Shown one piece after another: positions 44,772 through 53,499 of a stretch of DNA of 64,000 nucleotides. The notes beneath the pieces are model-generated. The model was not told the DNA's origin and did not search any database. It saw only the letters and a program-made list of their open reading frames with translations. Location of the stretch: positions 209,227-273,226 of the forward strand of contig NZ_JAELUP010000065.1 in assembly GCF_016424485.1 (NCBI RefSeq). The letters run 5' to 3'. How positions within the stretch are numbered: the first letter of the stretch is position 1; every line of letters begins with the position of its first letter. A program made the position numbers and the translations under genes. This stretch comes from Paenibacillus roseus (GTDB taxonomy: Bacteria > Bacillota > Bacilli > Paenibacillales > Paenibacillaceae).

Positions 44772-45892
44772 TTTGCATCCCCTCTGAGCGCAACCGAGTC
44801 GCCGGACTGTTCGTCAAAGAAATGAACCTTGTTCATCGAGAAGGAAACCAGAAGTTTGTCATCCTTCCTGTAGAACCTGTCGGGATCGGTACGAACGATC
44901 ACCGTCTGCTCCCCCAGCCTGACGTAGACATAAGAATCAGCGCCGGTAATTTCTGTCATCTCCACCTCGCAGCGAATCCAACCTTCCTCCTCCGTGCCTG
45001 TATCCGCTTTCAAGAAAACATGTTCAGGGCGCACGCCCATAATAAAACTGATGCCATTCCTGTCCCGATTAAAGTTCGGATAATGGTGCTCGGGAACCGG
45101 CAGCTTGAGCCGTTTGTTCACAAAATAAAAATAGCCGTCCTCTCTTGTAACTGAACCCTGGATAAAATTCATTTGCGGCGAACCGATGAATCCGGCAACA
45201 AACAGATTGGCCGGCTGTTCATACAGTGCGCGAGGCGGTGCTACCTGCTGGATAACCCCGTCCTTCATGACCACAATCCGCGTCCCCATCGTCATCGCTT
45301 CCACCTGATCATGCGTGACATAAACCGTTGTCCGCTTCAATTCACTTTGCAGCTTGATAATCTCCGCACGAGTCTGGGCGCGCAGCTTGGCATCGAGATT
45401 GGACAGCGGCTCATCCATTAGAAAAACCTGCGGTTCCCTGGCAATCGCCCTGCCGAGCGCCACCCTCTGCTTCTGCCCGCCGGACAGCTGGTTCGGCTTG
45501 CGTTCGAGAAGATGGGAGATCTCCAGAATTTTCGCTACCCGGTTGACCCGCAGCTCAATATCATGCTTGGCGGTCTTACGCAGCTTGAGTCCAAGCGCAA
45601 TATTCTCATAGACCGATAAATTCGGGTAAAGCGCATAGTTTTGGAACACCATCGCGATATCTCTATCTTTTGGCGATAAATAATTGACGTATTTCTCATC
45701 AATATACAAATCCCCCTCTGAAATCTCCTCCAGACCGGCCAGCATGCGAAGCGTCGTGGATTTTCCGCAGCCGGAGGGACCGACAAGTACAAGGAACTCC
45801 CCCTCTTCAATGGACAGGTGGAAATCGTTGACCGCAGGCCGGGCTTCACCCTTATAGTGCTTGTAGACATGATTGAACGTGATGCTTCCCAC
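44768..45892 (-). CDS. sugar ABC importer ATPase (MsmX/UgpC/MalK type)
   Basis: A 374-residue ATPase that energises carbohydrate import. Walker A is GPSGCGKST, the signature LSGGQKQR, Walker B VFLMDEP, and the switch His is in VTHDQ. A C-terminal TOBE/OB regulatory domain (about 240-370) includes GVRPEHVFL. The start is GTG with GGGAGGAG upstream. It is the first gene of the nine-gene operon and the only sugar-importer ATPase in the window, so it may serve two or three permease pairs, as MsmX does in Bacillus subtilis. Confidence 0.94.
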   Translation of the reverse strand: MGSITFNHVYKHYKGEARPAVNDFHLSIEEGEFLVLVGPSGCGKSTTLRMLAGLEEISEGDLYIDEKYVNYLSPKDRDIAMVFQNYALYPNLSVYENIALGLKLRKTAKHDIELRVNRVAKILEISHLLERKPNQLSGGQKQRVALGRAIAREPQVFLMDEPLSNLDAKLRAQTRAEIIKLQSELKRTTVYVTHDQVEAMTMGTRIVVMKDGVIQQVAPPRALYEQPANLFVAGFIGSPQMNFIQGSVTREDGYFYFVNKRLKLPVPEHHYPNFNRDRNGISFIMGVRPEHVFLKADTGTEEEGWIRCEVEMTEITGADSYVYVRLGEQTVIVRTDPDRFYRKDDKLLVSFSMNKVHFFDEQSGDSVALRGDAK

Positions 45893-45968
45893 CTTTGCTC
45901 CTCCCTTCCAGAACCTTTAATCTAAGGTCGTTTTTCTTTTAATGCTACCATTAAAAAAGGAAGTAAAA

Positions 45969-45998
45969 ATATAAGTTGATCTATGCTTTTCCAGTCAA
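45969..45998 (-). promoter_or_regulatory. promoter of the nine-gene ABC operon
   Basis: The minus strand reads TTGACT (45993-45998), an 18-nt spacer and TTATAT (45969-45974), about 77 bases before the GTG start. Confidence 0.6.
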
Positions 45999-46060
45999 AA
46001 TTTATCTTTATCCCCGGTTGGGCACATAAAGCTTGCATAGCTTGCCCCCAAAGTAATAGC

Positions 46061-46105
46061 AAAGGGCCATTCGTTCCAGATCTGCCTTGAACGAATGGCC
46101 CTTTT
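46061..46105 (-). terminator. terminator after the GH71/99-like gene
   Basis: AAAGGGCCATTCGTTC / GAACGAATGGCCCTTT has 16-bp arms. It lies between the end of the polysaccharide locus and the ABC operon promoter. Confidence 0.88.
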
Positions 46106-46187
46106 AGTTCTATTCATTTAGCACAGCTGCCCGCAATGATTATGTGTCGGCTGCTTATCCCAGCGGAAATCGGCTTTCCTGCAAGTC

Positions 46188-47861
46188 CTATTGATGACTC
46201 GTCGGATGCTGTGCGGTCAGCGGAATTTCACCGCGGAACAGTTTGTGAATATCGCTGGTCAAGCGCAGATAGAAGTCCGAAGAGACCGCTACCCCGTCGG
46301 CATCCAGCGTGAGGAAATACTGGTTGTTCGGAATCATGGAGCTGTTCTCGGCAGCTTTGGCAATCGCAGTACCTTCATCATACTCGTCGAACATCGCGAC
46401 ATAACCGGTATTGACACCGATGCTCTTCAGATTATAAGCCTGCCGCCACATGAAGTCACCGTGCAGACGCGGGATTTCATTGATTGGCCCGTTGTGCAAA
46501 TTCTTCCAGGAGAACCCCGGCCAAATGACAGGCTGGTAGACGATGCCGTTCTGGTTGGTGAAAGCAAGATCAGGCTCCCATTGGTTCGTCTTGTAATGAT
46601 CAGCTCCGGCAGTGCCGCTGAAACGGCCAACAAACCATGGAGACAGCATATCCAGTGATTTGTACACATCCAGGAAACCAGATTTGGAATCCCCTGTGCC
46701 TGTGCGCCAGTAAGTCGGTACGCCGCCAATGACATAGAAACCCTGATTTTTGAACCATGTAATCAGTTCGGCTGCCTCGGTTGCCGTACCCGGACGGTCA
46801 TTAAAGCCAATGCCCCAGATACAGATGACCGGCTTGCCGTCCTGTCTGGCATAAGCAGTGGAAGCAGGGAGATTCATGGCATTCTGAATATTCGTCGTAA
46901 AGTCATTTTTGACGGCGTTTACCCAGGTGCTCGGATTCATGTCCGTAATGTCATACATCACATAAAATTTGCGGTTGTATGTTTCAGCCGCATTCTTTAC
47001 CTTGACTGCCACACTGTCGCGATTCGTCTTCCAACTGTTGGGCGTATTGCTTATATCGGCTCCGAACCGCTGCAGCGCCGCACCGGCAATATTATAGGTC
47101 TGCATCCACTCGAAATGCTTGTTCACCGTAGACTGGTCATACGAAGAGAACAGTTTGGCCTGTTGTCCGTTGCCCAGATTTCCCAGGTTCGTCTGGTACA
47201 AATTCGTATACTCCCGAAGGTCTGGGTAAAGTTCAAAATTAACGTTGGAATTCGGGGTCGGACTGGCTCCGTTCTTGGTCCAATGCGTCCAGTTATTCAG
47301 CGGCGATCCGTCCCCGCCAGCTGTGAACCAGCCTTGATATCCCGCGAAAATATGGCCAACGACATCCCCGCCGGAAGCGCTTGCAAATTTAAATGAATAG
47401 ACATTGAACAGGTTGCCCACACCTCCCGTAAATTTCAGGAACACATGATGCGTTCCAGTAATATTGCTGGTCGCGCATGTTCTAGTAATCCAATTCTGCC
47501 AGCCTCCGGTGTTCGGTACGCTGCAGGTTGCGGCCAATGTGCCGTTAAGACTTCCTAATCTTACTTCAATATTCCCTCCAGTCGTGTTGCTGGCTACGCG
47601 GAACTGCACAGATGTTGCACCGCTTCCAAAATCAATGCTGTCAAAAGCAATATAATCGCCATTGTCAATATAGGCCACGTTCTGTCCGCCCTCGGTTGAG
47701 GACTCTAGCTGAATACCGGATTGCGAGGTGAAGCTTGATGCAATAATCGTATTGAAGGCGGAGAAAGAAGCAGCCTGGGCAAATCCCTGCGGGAAGGACG
47801 CCACTACGAGCAACAGGGCCAAAGCAATAAAAGCAAATCGTTTTCTACTTTTGTTCTTCAT
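46188..47861 (-). CDS. secreted CBM6 - GH71/99-like glycoside hydrolase
   Basis: A 557-residue exported enzyme. A signal peptide (cleavage near FAQAAS, about residue 31) is followed by a CBM6 beta-sandwich (about 33-165, with SGIQLESSTEGGQN and IDNGDYIAFDSIDFG) and a TIM barrel of the GH71/GH99-like group (about 170-545). The barrel shows GHIFAGYQGWF at its start and AMFDEYDEGTAI near the end, where GH99 enzymes carry the catalytic glutamates (the E-x-x-E-G-T pattern). Related families cut alpha-1,3-glucan (GH71) or alpha-mannan (GH99); the exact linkage is uncertain. AAAGGAGG precedes the ATG. It follows the SLH protein in the same direction. Confidence 0.85.
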   Translation of the reverse strand: MKNKSRKRFAFIALALLLVVASFPQGFAQAASFSAFNTIIASSFTSQSGIQLESSTEGGQNVAYIDNGDYIAFDSIDFGSGATSVQFRVASNTTGGNIEVRLGSLNGTLAATCSVPNTGGWQNWITRTCATSNITGTHHVFLKFTGGVGNLFNVYSFKFASASGGDVVGHIFAGYQGWFTAGGDGSPLNNWTHWTKNGASPTPNSNVNFELYPDLREYTNLYQTNLGNLGNGQQAKLFSSYDQSTVNKHFEWMQTYNIAGAALQRFGADISNTPNSWKTNRDSVAVKVKNAAETYNRKFYVMYDITDMNPSTWVNAVKNDFTTNIQNAMNLPASTAYARQDGKPVICIWGIGFNDRPGTATEAAELITWFKNQGFYVIGGVPTYWRTGTGDSKSGFLDVYKSLDMLSPWFVGRFSGTAGADHYKTNQWEPDLAFTNQNGIVYQPVIWPGFSWKNLHNGPINEIPRLHGDFMWRQAYNLKSIGVNTGYVAMFDEYDEGTAIAKAAENSSMIPNNQYFLTLDADGVAVSSDFYLRLTSDIHKLFRGEIPLTAQHPTSHQ

Positions 47862-47885
47862 TTTTATCCTCCTTTGTTAGGTGGG

Positions 47886-47937
47886 TTTGGAGCCTGCTTT
47901 TGCATGGCAGAGGCCGCCTGAAGAGACAGGCTCCAAA
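47886..47937. other. intergenic hairpin between SLH and GH71/99-like genes
   Basis: TTTGGAGCCTG / CAGGCTCCAAA has 11-bp perfect arms with a 30-nt loop. Neither strand has a following T-tract, so it is more likely an mRNA processing or stability element than a terminator. Confidence 0.5.
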
Positions 47938-47954
47938 AAAAATGGTTCTGGCCG

Positions 47955-50900
47955 TTAGTTCTGTGCTTGTATGCGGAATATCAGTACTGCTGCTTCAGCG
48001 CGGGTCAAGCTGCCCTGCGGATTCAGCTTGATTCCATTTCCTTGAAGGAGCCGCGCCGCGACCAACCGCGCCACGCTTGCCTTCGCATAAGCGGATAGCT
48101 TGCTCGCATCGGCAAAAGTCTCCAGTGCGCCTTCAGCTTCCGGCAGCTCCGCTTTTGCAGCCTGGAGCGCGCGGTCAATAAGAACCGCAGCATCCTCTCT
48201 TGTTAGCAGCGCATCCGGGCCAAAGCTGTTGTTCCCGTAACCATTCACAATGCCAAGCTGACGTGCAATGCCGACTGCTTCGTAATAGTCCGCGCCCGGC
48301 TTCACATCGTTGAATGCTTTTCCTTCCGGGGCGCTCAACCCAAGACCGTCTACCAGCAGCTTCAAAAATCCGGCGCGGTTTATTTGCGTCTGGGGATGGA
48401 ACAAACCATCCTCCTCAACCGGAAGAACACCTTGCGCAGCCAGCGCTTCAATAGCTTCTGTCGCCCATGGCACGCGATCCAGATCACGGAAAGCCGCATT
48501 CAGGAAAGCAACGGCATACTGACCTGAGCGAGTCCATTCAAATGCAATGCGATTTTCCTGTGCATCATGTTTATTTCCCGGAATCGATACGGCTTCGCCC
48601 TTATCGTCCCTGAACCAGACTGCAAGACGTTCCTTATTTTTCTGCTCGGCGGCCGTAGGCGTATAAGCCAGAGATACCGTAACCGGATATTTGGCATTAT
48701 TCCATACGAGCGCTTTTCCATTCGCTGAAAGCGTAACGTCTACTGCCGGCCTGCTGCCGATTTGTTTTGCGGCCTTCTTGCTCCAGGAACTGAGGTCGGT
48801 TTTGCGGATTGCTACAGTAATAGTGCCGCCCGATTGTTCTTTGCCGGAAGCAAGTATAGCGTTTGGCAGCGTGATGACGCCAATCGGAGTCACAACCTCA
48901 ATCCATCTCTCCGGCTGATCGGAGGTCAGCGCAACTGAAGGGAGTTCAAGCGAATATCCCTCGGCATTCGCCACTTCCTCCAACTGAATGGAAATCAGTT
49001 GCTTGCCGCTGTCCGATGTCTTGCTTCCCCTCCACAGCTTGCTGAGCAGAGAATTAGAAATGGTGCTTTTGGCTAAGGAGCTGTCTTTATCAAGCTCCGC
49101 TTTCAGTTTGACCTGTACCGAACCATCAGAACGCGTCGTAATGGACGGATCAGAAGATGAGGGGTAGTAGCCACCGGAGCCACCCGGATTCGGATTGGAT
49201 ACATCCGTCAAATTCGCAAGCCGATGTTCCAGCCCAGATTTTATCGAACCTGGTGGCAGGATGCGGACGAAGTTAGTCGCACTGTCAATTGCGGTCTTCC
49301 CTCTGTTCTGCTCGGCCCGAACGACAGCTGCTTCCGCCGATTGCCCCAACAGAGCGGAGTACTCGCCTTGCAGCAAGTAGACGTCCCCGAATTGCGTAGC
49401 ATCCTTGGTCGAGCCGATACCTTTGTTATACTCAATAAAGCCCGAGCGGCCATTGCCGTCATTCTCATTGACGAGCAGAGCGAACCCGATCGTTTGCCCC
49501 GGCGTGTAAGCAGCGTTAGGACCGTGAAGCGCTGCGAACGGAATGATAAGATCATAGAGCGTCGTCTTGTCATTCTCATTTCGGGTAATCGACGCCTGAG
49601 CTGCGTTCAACGCTCCTCCTTCGACCCCCTCCGGCGCTCTCCAGCGCCATTTGACAACTGTACCCTGATTTGTACGGGCAAAGCCCAGTTCATTTACGTT
49701 TTTGCTCGCAGAGCCGTCCTGTCTGGATAGATCAATTCCGAGCTGAAGACTATCTCCTTGCCAGATATCTCCGCTCGACGCGGTCTGGTGATGGATATTA
49801 TCCTTTACTGTTACCTTCACATAAAGGTTTTCGTTATCCCACTTCAATCGGGCTTTCGCGCTCAAATCGTTCGGGCCGCCCCACTCGCCGCCAATGCTTG
49901 AATAATGGTGCGGACTAGTGACCTCAATATCCGGCCATACGTCCGAATTAAGGTCTGACTTGGACGCGAAAGATTGCCCCGTACTGACGGATGTCTTATA
50001 CGTAAATCCACTATCCAGCGTAATACGATACTGCAGCGTATCCGCCGAGATAAATGGCAGCGGGATATCCACTGTACCCAGCAGCGGGATATTCTCGAAT
50101 CGTACGGGAACCATTTGGCTTGCATAAGCAGCAGGCTCAATCAGTTCCAGTTTGCCGCTGATCGGTGTTGCCTCCGTAGCATTTGCAAGTTTCAGGACGG
50201 CTGCCGGATGTGCAGGCTGCCCCTCATTGAATGCTGTTTTCTGAACACTTAGCGATACCGGGGTAATATCTGTTCCCGATACTTTGCCAACAGACTCATT
50301 CACTAGCTGCATGCCGCCATGGTACAGATTATTGGATACAATGAGCTTCTCAATGTCCGGCCCCGCATAGACATGGGTCGTGCCCGACTCCTGGAAATAC
50401 GAATTATACAGCGTCGTATCTCCGCCAAGCGCATTAATGCCCCGCTCTCCCACCTTGGCAAAGTTGTTCTGCTGCAAACGGAGCTTGCCGCCAAACACAT
50501 CGACTGAGCGGGTTGTGTCTCCCCACATCGAGGTATTGAAGAAGGTAGCCTGACTGTCAAAGTCCTCGCTTGTAACAATGTACACTTTATCCGAAGTACT
50601 CATGGAGACCAGTTCTGTATTAATGAAGGACAGTCCGCCAGCTCCGGCGCCGTCAATGACAACACCTTTCTTGCTGCCGTCTGTGCCGTGCCCGATTGTC
50701 AACGCCTCGGGACCGGTGCCTTGCTGCTTCTCAAAGTGAATTCCGAATTCCGAACCGTAAACAAAGGTGTTGAAAATAAGCTGCTTGCGCACATTCCCGA
50801 TTCGGAATGCGTCCAGATTCTCCTTCTGATAGTCCCATACTTTATTGAAGTCCTCATCGGTGGACGGATGATTCGGATAGAAGTTCCTTCCGTAATAATG

Positions 50901-53402
50901 CGGGTTGAACTGGACGTTCCTCAGGAATCCGCCCTCCGCTCCTCCGCCCAGGAAGATGCCTTCCTTCAATGGAGAACCTGCTACATAATCGATGTAGTGC
51001 CCGCTTGTATTATAAGTGCCGAAATCAACAGCCTTATACGGATTAATAAGCGTCGTGTCAATCAGATATACGCCGCTGCCCTTGCCTTGAACGGTCCAGG
51101 CATAAGGCTTGACGACATTCCAGCTTTGCTTGTCGTAATAGACGGATAATCCCCGAATACCGGCGGAAGCCTCCAGCGAAATGAACGGTGCTGCCTGCTC
51201 CTGGTTCTCTCCGTGATTGGTGAACAGGACGGTGCCGCCCCCATTGGTATGATGCGGGACATCCCAGGAGCCGCGCAGTTCAACGCCAGAAGGTACAGTG
51301 AGCGCCTGATCGACACGATAAATCCCGGCTGGCAGATAAACCGTTCCTCCTCCTGCCTGCCCGGCTGCTGTCAGTGCTTGCTGTATAATGCTGCTTACAT
51401 CGGTCTGTCCCGTCTTATCTGCCGAATACGGCGCCTCCGCAACATTGAACAGTTGGTTTGTTGCCGGCCTTGGTTGGCTGGCTATGTCGAGCGAGGATAC
51501 GGACGGCAGCTGTTCCAACTGATAGCGCGGATCGTGATGCTCGCTAATTTCCCCTGCTTCGCTATCGTCACGAATGTCCAGTTTGCCTGCATTGCCGGAG
51601 TTGATGGCTTTCAATTCAGCAGCCTTGCTGCCTAAATGAATATGATTCGCCTCCAGGGCAAAGGAAGACTGTCCGAGAATAAGCGAGCCGTTCCGGGCAT
51701 CAATTGCATAGCCCCCGCCCTGAGCGTTCCAATTCTCAAAGCTGCTGTTCTCGAACGACAGTACGCCGCTGCCTTCATTAAGCACGGCATGATGCGGATT
51801 TCCGCCGACTGCAACCTTGTTGAACTGGACGATAGAAGTAAAGCCTGGCGTGGCATGTATTGCTTTCGGCTCAGGACCGACGCTGGCTTTAAAGCTGCTG
51901 TCCGAGATCAGCAAGCCATAGCTGTTGACGCCTTCAATCTTCAAGGCCACATTAGAATCTTCAATTCGGATCTTGTAGAGCTGGGCATTGGCTGTCTCAT
52001 TGCTGTCCGTCCGCGTCGTAACCCGGAGTCCATTCTTGAAGCCGGAAATATAGATGTCGGACATATACTCCCAGTCGGACCGGCCCATGACGATCCCTTC
52101 TGCATTCGCAGTCATGTACGCAAACAAATCTGTTTTTGCCGGTGCATTGGGAAGCTTCGATTTGACCCAGTAGTCGGGCGACAGCTTGATCTGCTCCAAC
52201 CTGCCGATATCGGTTGTGAAGTCAAGGAATATACCTGTTTTCAGTACCGTCCCGTACAAATTCCGCACATAATGAAGTTCATTCCATACCGGCCCGATCT
52301 TGATACCGTTATAAGCGTTGACAAGCGTCACATTTTTTACGGTGGCGCTGTCACCGCTGAGCTGCTCGATGGTCCATGGATAGGGTACGGGATTGTCAAG
52401 CGTCTGCTCCGGGTACCAAATGGACAAATTCGTCACGCCACTTCCCTCGGCAAGACGAATGAAGCTGAGTTCCTCGGTATCCCCTCGTCCGGCATATGCA
52501 GCCAGAATCGTTCCTTGGACTTCCCCATTTACAGAATCCGGGTTTACCCAGTCCCCGCGCAAGGTAACTCCAGTCGGAACAAGGAGCGTCCCTGTAATTT
52601 TGTAGGTTCCCGACGGCACAAATACAACGCCGCCTCCACGGTCTCCCACATAGCTAAGCGCCTCCTGAAAAGCACGAGTATCATCGGAAGCCCCGTCGCC
52701 TATGGCTCCGGTATCCGCAACACTAATATTCGCAATAACGACATCCGATGTTGCGTAATCCGTCTCATAGACCTTCGTTGTCGCGCTAATATTAAGTTTC
52801 GGCAATTTCACAACCTTGACAGAAGCGACATGCAGCTCCGGATTTTGCCCGGTTGGCTTGGAGCCGCTTACATGGAGACGAAAGTCGGAGCCATTGGTCC
52901 GGTTGGCAAACCAGGCATCTCCAAGCTTGAACGTCTCTGTTTTCCATGTTTTCGTATCCTTATATTGAAATTCCGGTGCATCCTTGAAGCTGGCATTAAG
53001 GGAATCATATTGCAATTTCATGCTGCCGTTCCCGCTATCGTAATATTCTACTGTGACAAATACGTCATGGGTTGTATTCTCGAACAGGAAATCATCTCTG
53101 ACATTAAAGTAGAAATAGAGAATATTGGCGCCAGGATCGGTCTCACTCACCGTAGAGTTGGTTTTCCAGTAGCTCTTGCCATTAATCTCTCCGGTCTGCA
53201 GATGCTCTGCCTGCCCATCACCCGGTCTTGGCGTGATTCCGTCTGCAACCGGCGTTTCCCCAAGCGCAATACTGACGCTTTCAGGAGCAGCGGCATCAGC
53301 CTTGTTCGGTGTCAGTTGGCTGAAGGTTGGCAAACACAGCAACAAAGAAAGCACAAAGACCATAAATTGTCGGCCTCTCGTGCGTATCCCCTCACTCATC
53401 AT
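47955..53402 (-). CDS. giant SLH-anchored protein with two parallel beta-helix modules
   Basis: An 1815-residue exported protein. Signal peptide (to about residue 38); N-terminal beta-sandwich (about 40-200); first pectate-lyase-3-type beta-helix (from about 222: DTGAIGDGASDDTRAFQEAL, GGGVVFVPSGTYKI); a second, paralogous beta-helix (about 665-1080: TDVSSIIQQALTAAGQAGGG, GTVYLPAGIYRV); a CBM9-like domain (about 1165-1330); a Gly/Ser/Pro linker (GGSGGYYPSSSD); a domain like those that precede SLH repeats; and three SLH repeats at the C-terminus. SLH repeats bind the cell-wall pyruvylated polymer, so the enzyme is displayed on the surface. The lytic chemistry and substrate cannot be fixed from the sequence. 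Confidence 0.87.
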   Translation of the reverse strand: MMSEGIRTRGRQFMVFVLSLLLCLPTFSQLTPNKADAAAPESVSIALGETPVADGITPRPGDGQAEHLQTGEINGKSYWKTNSTVSETDPGANILYFYFNVRDDFLFENTTHDVFVTVEYYDSGNGSMKLQYDSLNASFKDAPEFQYKDTKTWKTETFKLGDAWFANRTNGSDFRLHVSGSKPTGQNPELHVASVKVVKLPKLNISATTKVYETDYATSDVVIANISVADTGAIGDGASDDTRAFQEALSYVGDRGGGVVFVPSGTYKITGTLLVPTGVTLRGDWVNPDSVNGEVQGTILAAYAGRGDTEELSFIRLAEGSGVTNLSIWYPEQTLDNPVPYPWTIEQLSGDSATVKNVTLVNAYNGIKIGPVWNELHYVRNLYGTVLKTGIFLDFTTDIGRLEQIKLSPDYWVKSKLPNAPAKTDLFAYMTANAEGIVMGRSDWEYMSDIYISGFKNGLRVTTRTDSNETANAQLYKIRIEDSNVALKIEGVNSYGLLISDSSFKASVGPEPKAIHATPGFTSIVQFNKVAVGGNPHHAVLNEGSGVLSFENSSFENWNAQGGGYAIDARNGSLILGQSSFALEANHIHLGSKAAELKAINSGNAGKLDIRDDSEAGEISEHHDPRYQLEQLPSVSSLDIASQPRPATNQLFNVAEAPYSADKTGQTDVSSIIQQALTAAGQAGGGTVYLPAGIYRVDQALTVPSGVELRGSWDVPHHTNGGGTVLFTNHGENQEQAAPFISLEASAGIRGLSVYYDKQSWNVVKPYAWTVQGKGSGVYLIDTTLINPYKAVDFGTYNTSGHYIDYVAGSPLKEGIFLGGGAEGGFLRNVQFNPHYYGRNFYPNHPSTDEDFNKVWDYQKENLDAFRIGNVRKQLIFNTFVYGSEFGIHFEKQQGTGPEALTIGHGTDGSKKGVVIDGAGAGGLSFINTELVSMSTSDKVYIVTSEDFDSQATFFNTSMWGDTTRSVDVFGGKLRLQQNNFAKVGERGINALGGDTTLYNSYFQESGTTHVYAGPDIEKLIVSNNLYHGGMQLVNESVGKVSGTDITPVSLSVQKTAFNEGQPAHPAAVLKLANATEATPISGKLELIEPAAYASQMVPVRFENIPLLGTVDIPLPFISADTLQYRITLDSGFTYKTSVSTGQSFASKSDLNSDVWPDIEVTSPHHYSSIGGEWGGPNDLSAKARLKWDNENLYVKVTVKDNIHHQTASSGDIWQGDSLQLGIDLSRQDGSASKNVNELGFARTNQGTVVKWRWRAPEGVEGGALNAAQASITRNENDKTTLYDLIIPFAALHGPNAAYTPGQTIGFALLVNENDGNGRSGFIEYNKGIGSTKDATQFGDVYLLQGEYSALLGQSAEAAVVRAEQNRGKTAIDSATNFVRILPPGSIKSGLEHRLANLTDVSNPNPGGSGGYYPSSSDPSITTRSDGSVQVKLKAELDKDSSLAKSTISNSLLSKLWRGSKTSDSGKQLISIQLEEVANAEGYSLELPSVALTSDQPERWIEVVTPIGVITLPNAILASGKEQSGGTITVAIRKTDLSSWSKKAAKQIGSRPAVDVTLSANGKALVWNNAKYPVTVSLAYTPTAAEQKNKERLAVWFRDDKGEAVSIPGNKHDAQENRIAFEWTRSGQYAVAFLNAAFRDLDRVPWATEAIEALAAQGVLPVEEDGLFHPQTQINRAGFLKLLVDGLGLSAPEGKAFNDVKPGADYYEAVGIARQLGIVNGYGNNSFGPDALLTREDAAVLIDRALQAAKAELPEAEGALETFADASKLSAYAKASVARLVAARLLQGNGIKLNPQGSLTRAEAAVLIFRIQAQN

Positions 53403-53432
53403 CCTTGTCCCTCCATTTAATAATAGATTTGT

Positions 53433-53446
53433 TGTGAACGCTTACA
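53433..53446 (-). promoter_or_regulatory. perfect cre (CcpA) site upstream of the SLH gene
   Basis: The minus strand reads TGTAAGCGTTCACA, which fits TGNAANCGNTNNCA at every fixed position. It lies 31 bases before the SLH gene and just after the hairpin that ends the binding-protein gene, so glucose repression of the polysaccharide-degrading genes is predicted. Confidence 0.8.
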
Positions 53447-53461
53447 ATTTGTCCTTAGAAA

Positions 53462-53491
53462 GGAACCCGCCCCAAGTCTGCGGCCGGTTCC
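53462..53491 (-). terminator. hairpin after the binding-protein gene (leaky terminator)
   Basis: The minus strand shows GGAACC...GGTTCC with an inner GC-rich pairing, followed by TTTCT. The short T-tract suggests partial termination, which would leave more transcript for the importer than for the giant SLH protein. Confidence 0.55.
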
Positions 53492-53499
53492 CTGTAAGA

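Noticed and set aside
51636..53420. A 594-codon open frame on the plus strand
   Set aside because: It is antisense to the SLH protein. High GC third positions on one strand commonly leave a long mirror frame. No ribosome binding site or family.
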